DNA of 64,000 bases from Palsa-504 sp963822765 (GTDB lineage Bacteria > Actinomycetota > Actinomycetes > Streptosporangiales > Streptosporangiaceae): NCBI GenBank assembly GCA_963822765.1, contig CAWGJL010000030.1, forward strand, positions 1-64,000, in the 5' to 3' direction. The notes beneath the pieces were generated by a model. That model ran no database searches, was not told the origin of the DNA, and worked only from the letters and a program-made list of their open reading frames with translations. This document shows, one piece after another, positions 8,516-17,851 of the stretch (its first letter is position 1; every line of letters begins with the position of its first letter). Made by a program: the position numbers and the translations under genes.

Positions 8516-8589
8516 TGGGGTTACGTGGACTTGAACCACGGGCCTCGTCCTTATCAGGGACGCGCTCTAACCGACTGAGCTATAACCCC
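8516..8589 (-). tRNA. tRNA-Ile (anticodon GAU)
   Basis: The minus strand reads GGGGTTATAGCTCAGTCGG at the 5' end, anticodon loop CTGATAA (GAT), T-arm GTGGTTCAAGTCCAC, and ends GTAACCCCA. All four arms pair. 74 bases with no encoded CCA. It lies downstream of gyrA and the DUF3566 gene, the conserved actinobacterial position. Confidence 0.97.
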
Positions 8590-8664
8590 ATTGACCTGCG
8601 GAAACAGGAGCAGCAAACATCTTACCGTACCGGCGGGACGGGTTGCGCCGTGACGGGTGAAGCG

Positions 8665-9852
8665 CTACTCCGTCTCGCGGAGCGTCACTTCCACGCCGCC
8701 GATCAGCCGCGAAGTCAGGTTGTAGACTACCGCGCCGATGGTCGACATGGCGGTGATCAGCACGATGTTGAGCGCGCCGAGCAGGGCCGTGTAGCTGAGG
8801 ATCCGGGACGCGGTGAACCACTTGGCCGCGTTCACCCCGTTGGAGTCCTGGCTCGACGTGACGCTCTGCACGACGTGCTGCAGCGAGGTAAACACCCCGA
8901 GCGCGGAAAGCGTGCCGTAGATCACGCTGACCGCGACGAACAAGATCACGAACGCAACCAGGGACACCACGAAGCTGAACTTCATCACCGACCAGGGCTC
9001 GACCCGGGCGATGGTCAGGTGGGCCTGCCGCGACGAGCGCTTCGACGACCCCTTGGTCCGGGCGCCCGCGGGCGACGCCCCCGCGGCGGAAGCCTTCCCC
9101 GGGGTCACGCTGACGGGCGGCGTCCGCGGCGGAGCCGAGGTCTTGGCGTTCGTGCTCGACCGCAGGAAATTCCGGGCCGGAGAGGATGGCGAGGTGGGCT
9201 CGGGATCGGGCACGTCCCACACGAACGAGGCCGCGGAGACGCTGGGCTCGGCGGCCGGCGATGCGGCCGGGGCCGGGTCGGAGCGCTCGGTGCCGATTCC
9301 GGTACCGAACAGGGTGCTGTCCTCCGGCCACCCGGTTCCGGTCGAAATCGACGGCGGCTCCTCCGCCGCCGGAGCGGGCTCCGCCGCAGGCGCAATCGAC
9401 GACGCCGGGCCGTCATCGCCCAGGCTCCAGTCGCCGGTCTCCGGCGCGACCGGCGCCGCGACTGACCGGCTGAAGCTGAGGCCCGATGAATCCCGGGGCG
9501 TCCCGATCGTGTCGGCCGGCAGCGCCGGGACCTCGTCGGTCACGGCGTCCTTCTCCTCCGCCGCCGTCCCGCCGTTAACCGGACCGCCGTTGGCACTGCC
9601 GGGCACATCGGCGCCGCCGTTCGCCGTGCCGGCCTTGGCCGCCGCGGCCGAACTCCCGTTGGCCAGGACCTCCTTGGCCGCCGCGGCGGCCCGCGCGACC
9701 TTGTTCCGGGCCGCGCGCACGGCCGAAGTGGCCATGATCTGGGTGTCCTCGTCGGTTTCGGTCATCAGGTCATCATCGTCGTCATGCTGTACGGTCACGA
9801 CCGTGGGCGAGGCTCCACCCGAGCCGTCCGACGTATTCGTGCGCCTGTCCAA
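8665..9852 (-). CDS. DUF3566 membrane protein
   Basis: 395 residues. The first ~270 are low-complexity, rich in Ala, Pro, Ser and Glu. The C-terminal ~115 residues form the conserved DUF3566 domain: RVEPWSVMKFSFVVSLVAFVILFVAV (first membrane helix), a short extracytoplasmic segment, and LLGALNIVLITAMSTIGAVVYNLTSRLIGGVEVTL (second helix). This domain is nearly always encoded just downstream of gyrA in actinobacteria; its role is unknown. The start is uncertain in the low-complexity part, and starts further in are possible. Confidence 0.85.
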   Translation of the reverse strand: MDRRTNTSDGSGGASPTVVTVQHDDDDDLMTETDEDTQIMATSAVRAARNKVARAAAAAKEVLANGSSAAAAKAGTANGGADVPGSANGGPVNGGTAAEEKDAVTDEVPALPADTIGTPRDSSGLSFSRSVAAPVAPETGDWSLGDDGPASSIAPAAEPAPAAEEPPSISTGTGWPEDSTLFGTGIGTERSDPAPAASPAAEPSVSAASFVWDVPDPEPTSPSSPARNFLRSSTNAKTSAPPRTPPVSVTPGKASAAGASPAGARTKGSSKRSSRQAHLTIARVEPWSVMKFSFVVSLVAFVILFVAVSVIYGTLSALGVFTSLQHVVQSVTSSQDSNGVNAAKWFTASRILSYTALLGALNIVLITAMSTIGAVVYNLTSRLIGGVEVTLRETE

Positions 9853-9997
9853 GCCGTCCTCCTATGATCTGACCCTCATGAGGGTATCTCTGGACAGGAC
9901 GCCCAAAGGACACTCATGCCAAGATGACGGCTTTGTGCCGAAACTCCGCGACAACGTGACACTGGTTAGGACGCTTAAGCCCCGGTAATCGTTGCCG

Positions 9998-12544
9998 TCA
10001 ACTTGGGTCCGCTTCATCAGCTGAAGGGTCCAGGCCAATCTCCTCATCCGATTCAGGCGTTTCCGGGTCGCCCTCCGCGAGCGACTCGGCATTGCGGGCC
10101 AGCGCTACCACGCTATCGCCCGCGGCCAGGTTCATCAGGCGGACCCCCATGGTCTGCCGTCCGGACTGCTTGACCTCGGCGGCGCGGGTCCGGATGACCC
10201 CGCCGGCCGAGGTGATGGCGAAAATCTCGTCGTCGGCCGTGACCATGAGCGCGCCGACCAGCTCGCCGCGAGCCTCCACGATCTTGGCCGTGACCACGCC
10301 GCGGCCGCCGCGGCCCTGCACCGGGTAGGCGTCCACCGGTGTGCGCTTGGCGTACCCGCCGCCGGTGGCGACCAGCACGTCGCCGCCGTCGCGGACCACG
10401 TACATGCCGAGCAGCGCGTCGCCGTCGTTGAAGCGCATCCCGATCACGCCCGAGGTGTCCCGGCCCATCGGGCGCAGCGACTCGTCGTCGGCGTGGAACC
10501 TGATCGCCTGGGCGCCCTTGCTGACCAGCAGCAGATCCTCCTCGGGCGCGGCCAGCCGGGCCGCGATCACCTCGTCGTCCTCGCGCAGGTTGATGGCGAT
10601 GATGCCGCCGGAGCGGGGCGAGTCGAACGCGGTCAGCTTGGACTTCTTCACCAGTCCGCTGCGGGTGGCCAGCACCAGGTACGGCGCCACCTGGTAGTCG
10701 CGCAGCGTCATGACCTCGGCGATCCGCTCGTCGGGCTGGAACGCGAGCAGGTTGGCCACATGCTGGCCGCGGGCGTCGCGGCCGGCGTCGGGCAGCTCGT
10801 AGGCCTTGGCCCGGTAGACCCGGCCCTTGTTGGTGAAGAACAGGATCCAGTTGTGGGTCGAGGTGACGAAGAAGTGGTCGACGATGTCATCGGTGCGCAG
10901 CTGCGCGCCGCGCACGCCCTTGCCGCCACGCCGCTGGGCCCGGTACAGGTCGGTCCGGGTGCGCTTGGCGTAGCCGCCGTAGGTGATGGTGACCGCGACG
11001 TCTTCCTCGGCGATGAGGTCCTCGTCGGCCACCTCGCCGTCGTAGGCGATGATCTGGGTCCGGCGCTCGTCCCCGTACTTGGCGACGATCTCGCCCAGCT
11101 CGGTGCCGACGATCTCGCGCTGCCGCTCCGGCGAGGCCAGGATGCTCTCGTAGTCGGCGATCTTGGCCTCGAGGTCGTCGCGCTCGTTCACCAGCTCCTG
11201 GCGCTCCAGGGCGGCCAGCTTCCGCAGCTGCATGTCCAGGATCGCGCGCGCCTGGATCTCGTCGATCTCCAGCAGCCCCATCAGGCCCTGCTGGGCCTCG
11301 GCGGCCGACGCGCTGGCCCGGATCAGCGCGATTACCTCGTCGATCCGGTCGATGGCCTTGATCAGCGCGGCCACGATGTGCAGCCGCTCGGCCGCCTTGC
11401 GCAGCCGGAACTTGGTCCGCCGGACGATGACCTCGATCTGGTGCGCCACCCAGTAGCGGATCATCTGGTCCAGGCGCAGGGTGCGCGGCACCCCGTCGAC
11501 CAGGGCCAGGATGTTGGCGCCGAACGTGTCCTGCAGCTGAGTGTGCTTGTACAGGTTGTTGAGCACCACCTTGGCGATGGCGTCCCGCTTGAGCACGATG
11601 ACCAGCCGCTGGCCGGTCCGGCCGCTGCTTTCGTCGTTCAGGTCGGCGATGCCGCTGATCCGGCCGTCCTTGGCCAGCTCGGCGATCTTGGTCGCCAGGT
11701 TGTCCCGGTTGACCTGGAACGGCAGCTCCTTGGCCACCAGGCAGGTCCGGCCCCGGGAGTCCTCCTCCACGTCGACCACGGCGCGCATGGTGATCGAGCC
11801 GCGCCCGGTACGGTAGGCGTCGCGGATGCCGCGACGGCCCACGATCAGGCCGCGGGTCGGGAAGTCCGGCCCCTGGATCCGCTCCATCAGCGCGTCCAGG
11901 AGCTCGTCGTCCGAGGCGTCGAAGTTATCCAGGTACCACTGCACGCCGGCCGCGACCTCGCGCAGGTTGTGCGGCGGGATCTTGGTCGCCATGCCGACCG
12001 CGATGCCCTCGGACCCGTTGATGAGCAGGTTGGGGAACCGGCTCGGCAGGACCACGGGCTCGGACGAGCGGCCGTCGTAGTTCTCCCTGAAGTCGACGGT
12101 GTCCTCGTTGATGTCCCGCAGCATCTCCATGGCCAGCGGGCTGAGCCGGCACTCGGTGTACCGCATGGCCGCGGGCGGGTCGTTGCCCGGCGAGCCGAAG
12201 TTGCCCTGGCTGTCGATCAGCGGCATCCGCATCGACCAGGGCTGCGCCATCCGGACCAGCGCGTCGTAGATCGCGCTGTCGCCGTGCGGATGGTAGTTGC
12301 CCATGACCTCGGCGACGGGCCGGGCGCACTTGACGTAGCCGCGCTCCGGACGGAATCCCTGGTCGTACATCGCGTACAGGATGCGGGCATGCACTGGCTT
12401 GAGGCCGTCCCGCACGTCGGGCAGCGCCCGGCCGATGATGACCGACATCGCGTAGTCGATATAGCTGCGCTGCATCTCGTACTGGATGTCGACCGGCTCG
12501 GTACGGTCGTACCCGCCCTCGGGCGGATCGGTAACTTCGGTCAC
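9998..12544 (-). CDS. gyrA: DNA gyrase subunit A
   Basis: 848 residues of the breakage-reunion subunit, which introduces negative supercoils together with GyrB. The catalytic Tyr is in AAMRYTECRL (Y129). The quinolone-determining region reads HPHGDSAIYDALVRMAQ with Ser90 and Asp94, the susceptible-type residues. The winged helix and tower are followed by the C-terminal beta-pinwheel with repeated GRG/GKGVRG blades (GGKGVRGAQ, GRGGRGVV). The C-terminal tail is acidic. It lies 51 bases after gyrB on the same strand, probably one transcript. No intein is present. Confidence 0.98.
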   Translation of the reverse strand: MTEVTDPPEGGYDRTEPVDIQYEMQRSYIDYAMSVIIGRALPDVRDGLKPVHARILYAMYDQGFRPERGYVKCARPVAEVMGNYHPHGDSAIYDALVRMAQPWSMRMPLIDSQGNFGSPGNDPPAAMRYTECRLSPLAMEMLRDINEDTVDFRENYDGRSSEPVVLPSRFPNLLINGSEGIAVGMATKIPPHNLREVAAGVQWYLDNFDASDDELLDALMERIQGPDFPTRGLIVGRRGIRDAYRTGRGSITMRAVVDVEEDSRGRTCLVAKELPFQVNRDNLATKIAELAKDGRISGIADLNDESSGRTGQRLVIVLKRDAIAKVVLNNLYKHTQLQDTFGANILALVDGVPRTLRLDQMIRYWVAHQIEVIVRRTKFRLRKAAERLHIVAALIKAIDRIDEVIALIRASASAAEAQQGLMGLLEIDEIQARAILDMQLRKLAALERQELVNERDDLEAKIADYESILASPERQREIVGTELGEIVAKYGDERRTQIIAYDGEVADEDLIAEEDVAVTITYGGYAKRTRTDLYRAQRRGGKGVRGAQLRTDDIVDHFFVTSTHNWILFFTNKGRVYRAKAYELPDAGRDARGQHVANLLAFQPDERIAEVMTLRDYQVAPYLVLATRSGLVKKSKLTAFDSPRSGGIIAINLREDDEVIAARLAAPEEDLLLVSKGAQAIRFHADDESLRPMGRDTSGVIGMRFNDGDALLGMYVVRDGGDVLVATGGGYAKRTPVDAYPVQGRGGRGVVTAKIVEARGELVGALMVTADDEIFAITSAGGVIRTRAAEVKQSGRQTMGVRLMNLAAGDSVVALARNAESLAEGDPETPESDEEIGLDPSADEADPS

Positions 12545-12595
12545 TTTTTCGCAATCCTTAACTAATACGGTGAATCAGCCGGGGCCTGCCGCCCG

Positions 12596-14542
12596 TCAGA
12601 TGTCCAGGAACCTGACGTCCTTCGCGTTGCGGGTGATGAACGAGCGGCGCGCCTCGACGTCCTCGCCCATCAGCACGCTGAACAGCTCGTCGGCCTGGGC
12701 CGCGTCGTCGAGCGTGACCTGGAGCAGGACCCGCTCCGCCGGGTTCATCGTGGTCTCCCACAGTTCCTCGGCGTTCATCTCGCCCAGGCCCTTGAAGCGC
12801 TGCACCGCGTCCCGGGGCCGCGGGTCCTTGCGGCCCTCGGCAATGCCGGCCTCGATCAGCCGGTCGCGCTCGGTGTCGCTGTAGGCGTAGCCGGGCTTGA
12901 CGCCGCGGCCCTCCCACTTGATCTTGTACAGCGGCGGCTGGGCGAGGTACACGTGCCCGGCCTCGACCAGCGGCTTCATGAACCGGAACAGCAGGGTGAG
13001 CAGCAGCGTCCTGATGTGCTGCCCGTCGACGTCGGCGTCCGCCATCAAGATGATCTTGTGGTAGCGGAGCTTGGTGATGTCGAACTCGTCGTAGATGCCG
13101 GCGCCGAGCGCCGTGATCATCGACTGGACCTCGGTGTTCTTCAGCACCCGGTCGATCCGCGACTTCTCCACGTTGATGATCTTGCCGCGGATGGGCAGGA
13201 TGGCCTGGAACTTCACATCCCGGCCGCCCTTGGCCGAGCCGCCCGCCGAGTCACCCTCGACCACGTAGATCTCGGACCGCGCCGGGTCGGTGGACTGGCA
13301 GTCGGCCAGCTTGCCCGGCAGCGACGTGCTGCCCAGCAGCGACTTGCGGGTCAGGTCGCGGGCCTGCCGCGCCGCGATCCGGGCCCGGGCCGCCTGGCTG
13401 GCCTTGTTGATGATCTCCTTGGCCTCGCCGGGGTTGCGGTCGAACCAGTCCCGCAGGTGGTCGTTGCACGCCTTCTGCACGAACGACTTGGCCTCGGTGT
13501 TGCCGAGCTTGGTCTTGGTCTGGCCCTCGAACTGCGGCTCGGCCAGCTTGACCGAGACGATCGCGGTCAGGCCCTCGCGCACGTCGTCGCCGGTCAGGTT
13601 CTCTTCCTTCTCGCGCAGCAGCTTCTGCTCCCGCGCGTACCGGTTGACGATCGTGGTCAGCGCGGCGCGGAATCCCTCTTCGTGCGTGCCGCCCTCGGTG
13701 GTGTTGATCGTGTTCGCGAACGTGTGCACCGACTCGGTGTACGACCCGGTCCACTGCATCGCGATCTCGACCGCGATCCCGTCCCCGTCCTCGCCGAAGT
13801 CCACGATGGACCCGTGCACCGGCTCCTTCGAGGCATTTATGTACCGAACGAAATCGGAGATCCCGCCCTCGTACTGGTACCGTGCCGACCGTGGCTGGCC
13901 GGCCTCGTCCAGGGTCCGCAGGTCGGTCAGGGAGATGGCCAGGTTCTTGTTGAGGAACGCCATCTCCTGCATCCGCCGGGACAGCGTCTCGAACGACCAG
14001 ACGGTGGTCTCGAAGATCGTGTTGTCGGGCCAGAAGGTGATCGTGGTGCCGGTCTCGTCGGACGTCGCACCGCGCTCCAGCGGTCCCATCGGGTCGCCGC
14101 GCTCGTAGACCTGGGCCCAGGCGTAGCCGTCGCGGCGCACCTCGACCTCGAGCAGCATCGACAGCGCGTTCACCACCGACACGCCGACGCCGTGCAAGCC
14201 GCCGGAGACCGCGTAGGACTTGCTGTCGAACTTCCCGCCCGCGTGCAGCGTGGTCATCACGACCTCGACCGCCGGGCGGTGCTCCACCGGGTGCTCGTCG
14301 ACCGGGATGCCGCGACCGTTGTCGCGCACCCGCACGCCGCCGTCAGCCAGCAGCGTCACCTCGATGTCGTCGCAGTACCCGGCCATGGCCTCGTCTACGG
14401 CGTTGTCCACGACCTCCTGGACCAGGTGATGCAAGCCGCGCTCGCCGGTCGACCCGATGTACATTCCGGGTCGCTTGCGGACAGCTTCCAGGCCCTCCAG
14501 AACCTTGATCGAACCGGCATCGTAGGACAAACCGAACTCCAT
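12596..14542 (-). CDS. gyrB: DNA gyrase subunit B
   Basis: 648 residues, the ATPase subunit of gyrase. The GHKL ATP site includes EVVDNAVDEAMAG, VRDNGRGIPVDEH and GGLHGVGVSVVNALS; the TOPRIM domain has EIYVVEGDSAGGSAKGGRD and ILMADADVDGQHI; the C-terminal PLYKIKW and QRFKGLGEMNAEELWETTMNP motifs bind GyrA. Standard actinobacterial length without insertion or intein. The start MEFGLSYDAGSIKVLEGLEAVRKRPGMYIG is typical, preceded by 100 bases before dciA that probably hold a promoter (AT-rich stretch near 14595-14615). Confidence 0.98.
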   Translation of the reverse strand: MEFGLSYDAGSIKVLEGLEAVRKRPGMYIGSTGERGLHHLVQEVVDNAVDEAMAGYCDDIEVTLLADGGVRVRDNGRGIPVDEHPVEHRPAVEVVMTTLHAGGKFDSKSYAVSGGLHGVGVSVVNALSMLLEVEVRRDGYAWAQVYERGDPMGPLERGATSDETGTTITFWPDNTIFETTVWSFETLSRRMQEMAFLNKNLAISLTDLRTLDEAGQPRSARYQYEGGISDFVRYINASKEPVHGSIVDFGEDGDGIAVEIAMQWTGSYTESVHTFANTINTTEGGTHEEGFRAALTTIVNRYAREQKLLREKEENLTGDDVREGLTAIVSVKLAEPQFEGQTKTKLGNTEAKSFVQKACNDHLRDWFDRNPGEAKEIINKASQAARARIAARQARDLTRKSLLGSTSLPGKLADCQSTDPARSEIYVVEGDSAGGSAKGGRDVKFQAILPIRGKIINVEKSRIDRVLKNTEVQSMITALGAGIYDEFDITKLRYHKIILMADADVDGQHIRTLLLTLLFRFMKPLVEAGHVYLAQPPLYKIKWEGRGVKPGYAYSDTERDRLIEAGIAEGRKDPRPRDAVQRFKGLGEMNAEELWETTMNPAERVLLQVTLDDAAQADELFSVLMGEDVEARRSFITRNAKDVRFLDI

Positions 14543-14642
14543 CCTGCATCGGAAGCGCGAAGCCTAGCCCCCCTCGACGTGGCCGTCGTTGCGCTCGATT
14601 CATTTTACCTTTTAGTACCGACAGCCAGGGCCGTCTTGGCTC

Positions 14643-15266
14643 CTAGCCGTACGTGTCGCGTGGCCCGCGGCCGCCGGGCACCCGCCAGCCGCCGCGCTGC
14701 CGGGGCGGCGCCGGACCCTTGACTCTGACCCGGCGGACCGTCCCGTCGCCGAGTTCGGCGTTGAGCCGCCGGACCAGCTGCGGGGCCAGCAGCCGGACCT
14801 GGGTCGCCCAGGCGGTCGAGTCGGCGGTCACCGCGAGCTCGCCGTCCGCGAACGCGTCGGGCTGGGTGTGCGCGGCCAGGTCGTGGCCGACGATCTCCGC
14901 CCACCGGCCGAACACCGACCCGATCGCGGCCCGCTGCTGCCAGCCCTGGTGATCGAGCAGGCCGCCGATGGCCTGACCGAGGAGCTGCGGGTCATCCCGG
15001 CGGGGCCGGCCGCGGGCCGGACCGGACACATCTGTCCCGCGAACCGCGCCCGGCCGCGATCCCCCGGTGAGCTCGCCGGCCTGGCCCGGGGGGAGGGGCC
15101 CGGTCCGTTCGGACTCATTGGTTTGATCCGGCCCCGGCCGACCGCGGAGGCCGGCCGGCAGATCGCCCCTGGCCCGCGCGTCCGCCTTGGCCTCAGTCAG
15201 CGCCTCGGCCGCCCGCCGGACGCGGTCCGAGCCGTCAGCGCCGGCCGGGGGCCGATCAGCCGGCAC
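14643..15266 (-). CDS. DciA-like replicative helicase loader (DUF721)
   Basis: 207 residues. The N-terminal ~95 residues are charged and low-complexity; the DUF721 domain follows: LGQAIGGLLDHQGWQQRAAIGSVFGRWAEIVGHDLAAHTQPDAF, then LAVTADSTAWATQVRLLAPQLVRRLNAELGDGTVRRVRVKGP. DciA proteins load DnaB in bacteria that lack DnaC/DnaI, and actinobacterial copies sit between recF and gyrB as here. It overlaps the recF end by 11 bases, pointing to translational coupling. Its expected partner, the intein-split DnaB, is in this same window. Confidence 0.85.
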   Translation of the reverse strand: MPADRPPAGADGSDRVRRAAEALTEAKADARARGDLPAGLRGRPGPDQTNESERTGPLPPGQAGELTGGSRPGAVRGTDVSGPARGRPRRDDPQLLGQAIGGLLDHQGWQQRAAIGSVFGRWAEIVGHDLAAHTQPDAFADGELAVTADSTAWATQVRLLAPQLVRRLNAELGDGTVRRVRVKGPAPPRQRGGWRVPGGRGPRDTYG

Positions 15267-16401
15267 GGCTGATCACGCCGGCCTGGACCCCGAACCGCAC
15301 GCCGGCCAGCACGTCCGGGACGTCGGCGGGCACCGCGGCGGTGATCAGCACCTGCTCCGCGCCCGCCACCAGCCCGGCCAGCCGGTCCCGGCGGCCCGCG
15401 TCCAGCTCGGCGAACACGTCGTCCAGCATGAGCACCGGGTCCTCGTGATCCTTCCGCAGCAGCGTGAAGCTGGCCAGGCGCAGGGCCAGCGCGAGCGACC
15501 ACGACTCGCCGTGGCTGGCGTAGCCGCGCGCGGGCAGCCGGCCGACGGTCAGCTCGAGCTCGTCACGGTGCGGGCCGACCAGGCAGACACCGCGATCAAG
15601 CTCGCTGGACCGCACCCCGTCCAGAGCCTTGAGCATGGCCGTCTCGAGCGCGGCCATATCCTCGAACCCTTCATCACTATTCAACGCTGAACTGCGGTAA
15701 GACATTCCCGCAGCCTCGCCCTGAGGGTCGCCGGAAACCGCTTCGTAGGCGGCCTCGACGTGCGGCCGCAGCGCGGCCACCAGGCGCATCCGGCCGGCCA
15801 GCAACGGCGCGCCGGTCCGGGCCAGCTGCGCGTCCCACGCGTCCAGGGTGGCGGTCATCGACTCACGGGCCGGGCCGCGCAGGTGCGTCTTGCCGCCGGC
15901 CGACTTGAGCAGCGCGGTGCGCTGCCGCAGCACCCGGTCGTAGTCGGCGCGCACGGCGGCGTACCGCGGCGCGGTGGCTACGAGCAGCTCGTCGAGGAAC
16001 CGGCGCCGCTCGCCGGGATCGCCCTTGACCAGCGCCAGGTCCTCCGGGGCGAACAGCACCGTGCGGACGGTGCCCAGGATGTCGCGGGGCCGCGGCAGCG
16101 GCGCGCGATTGAGCCGGACCCGGTTGGCGCGGCCCGGGTTCAGCTCGACCTCGACCAGCGCGCTGCCGTTGATCCCGGCCACGGCGGCGCGCACCACGGC
16201 GCGTTCGGCCCCCTGCCGGATCAGCGGCGCGTCGGTGGCCACCCGGTGACTGCCCAGGGTGGCCAGGTAGCCGATCGCCTCGACCAGGTTGGTCTTTCCC
16301 TCGCCGTTCGGCCCGCTGAACGTGGTCACGCCGGGACCCAGCTCGAGGCTGAGGTCGGCGTAGGACCGGAAGTCGGTCAGCGCGAGCCGGGTCAGGTGCA
16401 C
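15256..16401 (-). CDS. recF: DNA replication and repair protein RecF
   Basis: About 381 residues from the GTG that begins VHLTRLALTDFRSYADL; an in-frame ATG at 16431 would add ten unconserved residues. Walker A GPNGEGKTNLVEAI is near the N-terminus, the ABC-type signature lies in SHGESWSLALALRLASF, and Walker B is in DPVLMLDDVFAELDAGRRDRL. RecF is an SMC-like ATPase that helps load RecA at single-strand gaps through RecOR. It is in the dnaA-dnaN-recF order, overlaps dciA, and is preceded by a GC hairpin repeat at 16434-16459. Confidence 0.95.
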   Translation of the reverse strand: MHLTRLALTDFRSYADLSLELGPGVTTFSGPNGEGKTNLVEAIGYLATLGSHRVATDAPLIRQGAERAVVRAAVAGINGSALVEVELNPGRANRVRLNRAPLPRPRDILGTVRTVLFAPEDLALVKGDPGERRRFLDELLVATAPRYAAVRADYDRVLRQRTALLKSAGGKTHLRGPARESMTATLDAWDAQLARTGAPLLAGRMRLVAALRPHVEAAYEAVSGDPQGEAAGMSYRSSALNSDEGFEDMAALETAMLKALDGVRSSELDRGVCLVGPHRDELELTVGRLPARGYASHGESWSLALALRLASFTLLRKDHEDPVLMLDDVFAELDAGRRDRLAGLVAGAEQVLITAAVPADVPDVLAGVRFGVQAGVISRAG

Positions 16402-16433
16402 AAGTTGAGCGTACTGATATGGCGCAGCCATTC

Positions 16434-16459
16434 GGGGGGTCTGGGGGGTCGTCCCCCAG
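16434..16459. repeat. GC-rich hairpin repeat, copy 2
   Basis: Positions 16434-16457 match 8421-8444 with one difference. CTGGGGG (16441-16447) can pair with CCCCCAG (16453-16459). It fills the dnaN-recF gap, so it could attenuate transcription from dnaN into recF. Its recurrence 8 kb away shows that it is an element and not chance. Confidence 0.65.
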
Positions 16460-16476
16460 AAGTCAGCAGAGCTCGA

Positions 16477-17580
16477 TTAACCGGCCGACCGGATCGGCAT
16501 GAGGACGTAGCGGAAGTCGGGCTCACGTTCGGTCTTGCCGGTGATGACGGCCGGCTTGGTCGGCGAGGTGAACGAGATCCGGGCCGTGTCGGAGTCGATG
16601 GCCCCGATGCCGTCCAGCAGGTACTGCGGGTTGAACGCGATCTGCAGGTCCTCGCCGTCGAACGCCGCCTCGATGATCTCCACCGCCTGCGCCTCCTCCG
16701 ACGCGCCGGCCTCGAGCACGAGCTGGCCCTGGCTGAACGCCAGCCGCACCGGGGTGTTCCGCTCGGCGACCAGGGCGACCCGCTTGACCGCCTCCGCGAA
16801 CGAGCCGGCCACCAGCTCCGCGGTGGCGCTGAACTCGCTCGGCAGCAGCGCGGAGTACTTGGGGTACTCACCGGACAGCAGCCGGGTGGTGGTCTGCCGC
16901 CCGGCCCCGGCGAAACCGATGAGGCTGTCGCCGCCGAGCGAGATGGACACCTCGGCACCCGAGGTGAGCGCACGCGCCGTGTCGCCGAGCACCCGCGCCG
17001 GGACCAGCAACGCCGTGGACAGGTCGGGCTGGGCCGGGTTCCAGCGCAGCTCGCGGACGGCCAGCCGGTACCGGTCGGTGGCCACCAGGGTCAGCGTGTC
17101 GCCCTGGATCTCGATCCGGATGCCGGTCAGCGCGGGCAAGGTGTCGTCGCGGCCCGCGGCGGTGGCCACCTGGCTGATCGCGGTGGCCAGCGCGTCGCTG
17201 CCCACCGTGCCGGCCAGCGGCGGCATCTCGGGCAGCGTCGGGTACTCCTCCTCGGGCAGCAGGACCAGGGTGAAGGTGGCGGTGCCGCACTTGAGGGTGG
17301 CGCGGGTGCCGTCGGTGACCAGCTGGACGGGGCGGGCGGGCAGCGACCGGACGATCTCGGCCAGCAGGCGGCCGGAGACCAGGATCGCGCCCTCCTCGTC
17401 GGTGATCACCGGGACCGTGGCCTGGGCCGAGACTTCATAGTCGAAGGTCGAGAGGGTGAGGTCGGCCCCCGCGCGCAGGCGCATCCCCGCTAGCACGGGA
17501 GCAGTCGGGCGAGCCGGCAGGGCCCGCGCGGTCCAGGCCACGGCTTCCGCCAACTGATCACGCTCGACTTGGAGCTTCAC
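16477..17580 (-). CDS. dnaN: DNA polymerase III beta sliding clamp
   Basis: 367 residues, three repeats of the clamp fold. It begins MKLQVERDQLAEAVAWTARALPARPTAPVLAGMRL and ends YVLMPIRSAG, the normal C-terminus of the actinobacterial clamp that forms the partner-binding pocket. It tethers the replicative polymerase and other enzymes to DNA. It follows dnaA on the same strand after a 271-base gap with DnaA-box-like sites. Confidence 0.97.
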   Translation of the reverse strand: MKLQVERDQLAEAVAWTARALPARPTAPVLAGMRLRAGADLTLSTFDYEVSAQATVPVITDEEGAILVSGRLLAEIVRSLPARPVQLVTDGTRATLKCGTATFTLVLLPEEEYPTLPEMPPLAGTVGSDALATAISQVATAAGRDDTLPALTGIRIEIQGDTLTLVATDRYRLAVRELRWNPAQPDLSTALLVPARVLGDTARALTSGAEVSISLGGDSLIGFAGAGRQTTTRLLSGEYPKYSALLPSEFSATAELVAGSFAEAVKRVALVAERNTPVRLAFSQGQLVLEAGASEEAQAVEIIEAAFDGEDLQIAFNPQYLLDGIGAIDSDTARISFTSPTKPAVITGKTEREPDFRYVLMPIRSAG

Positions 17581-17851
17581 GGGACCTGCCTCCTACTTGC
17601 GGTTGTCCTTTTCTCGTAATAGAGAACCGTCGTAGTCATAGGTGCGGTGGATACTGGGGAGAAACTCTGTTTCCGCAGTCCAGCTGGCCTTTTGCTACGC
17701 ACAGGGGGTGTTCGGGGTCGGGGGACGGCCAAGGGTCGGCTGTGGCGGACGGCGGGCCGTGCACGCGCTTGCCACTAGTTGTCCCCCGGTTTTCCGAAAC
17801 TCTTCCACAATGTTGTCCACAAACTGTGTGCATATCAGTACGGCGGCGGAA
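17581..17851. other. oriC: dnaA-dnaN intergenic region, candidate chromosomal origin (oriC)
   Basis: This is the conserved actinobacterial oriC location. Only one perfect box (TTGTCCACA, 17815-17823) is present; weaker matches are TCTTCCACA (17803-17811), TTGTCCCCC (17781-17789) and an inverse GGTGGATAC (17647-17655), each two mismatches from a consensus. The gap is short and box-poor compared with the many-box origins known from streptomycetes. It may still be the origin, or part of it, or only the dnaN promoter region. Confidence 0.5.

Noticed and set aside
10493..12565. 690-codon open frame on the plus strand opposite gyrA
   Set aside because: It mirrors gyrA exactly; such antisense frames stay open because of GC-rich third positions. 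Composition (Val/Gly/Asp/His-rich, no motifs) is not protein-like.
9998..14542. Inteins in gyrA or gyrB
   Set aside because: Both proteins read through with normal lengths and uninterrupted active sites.
12953..14722. 589-codon plus-strand frame opposite gyrB
   Set aside because: Antisense shadow of gyrB with no ribosome site and no recognisable domain.
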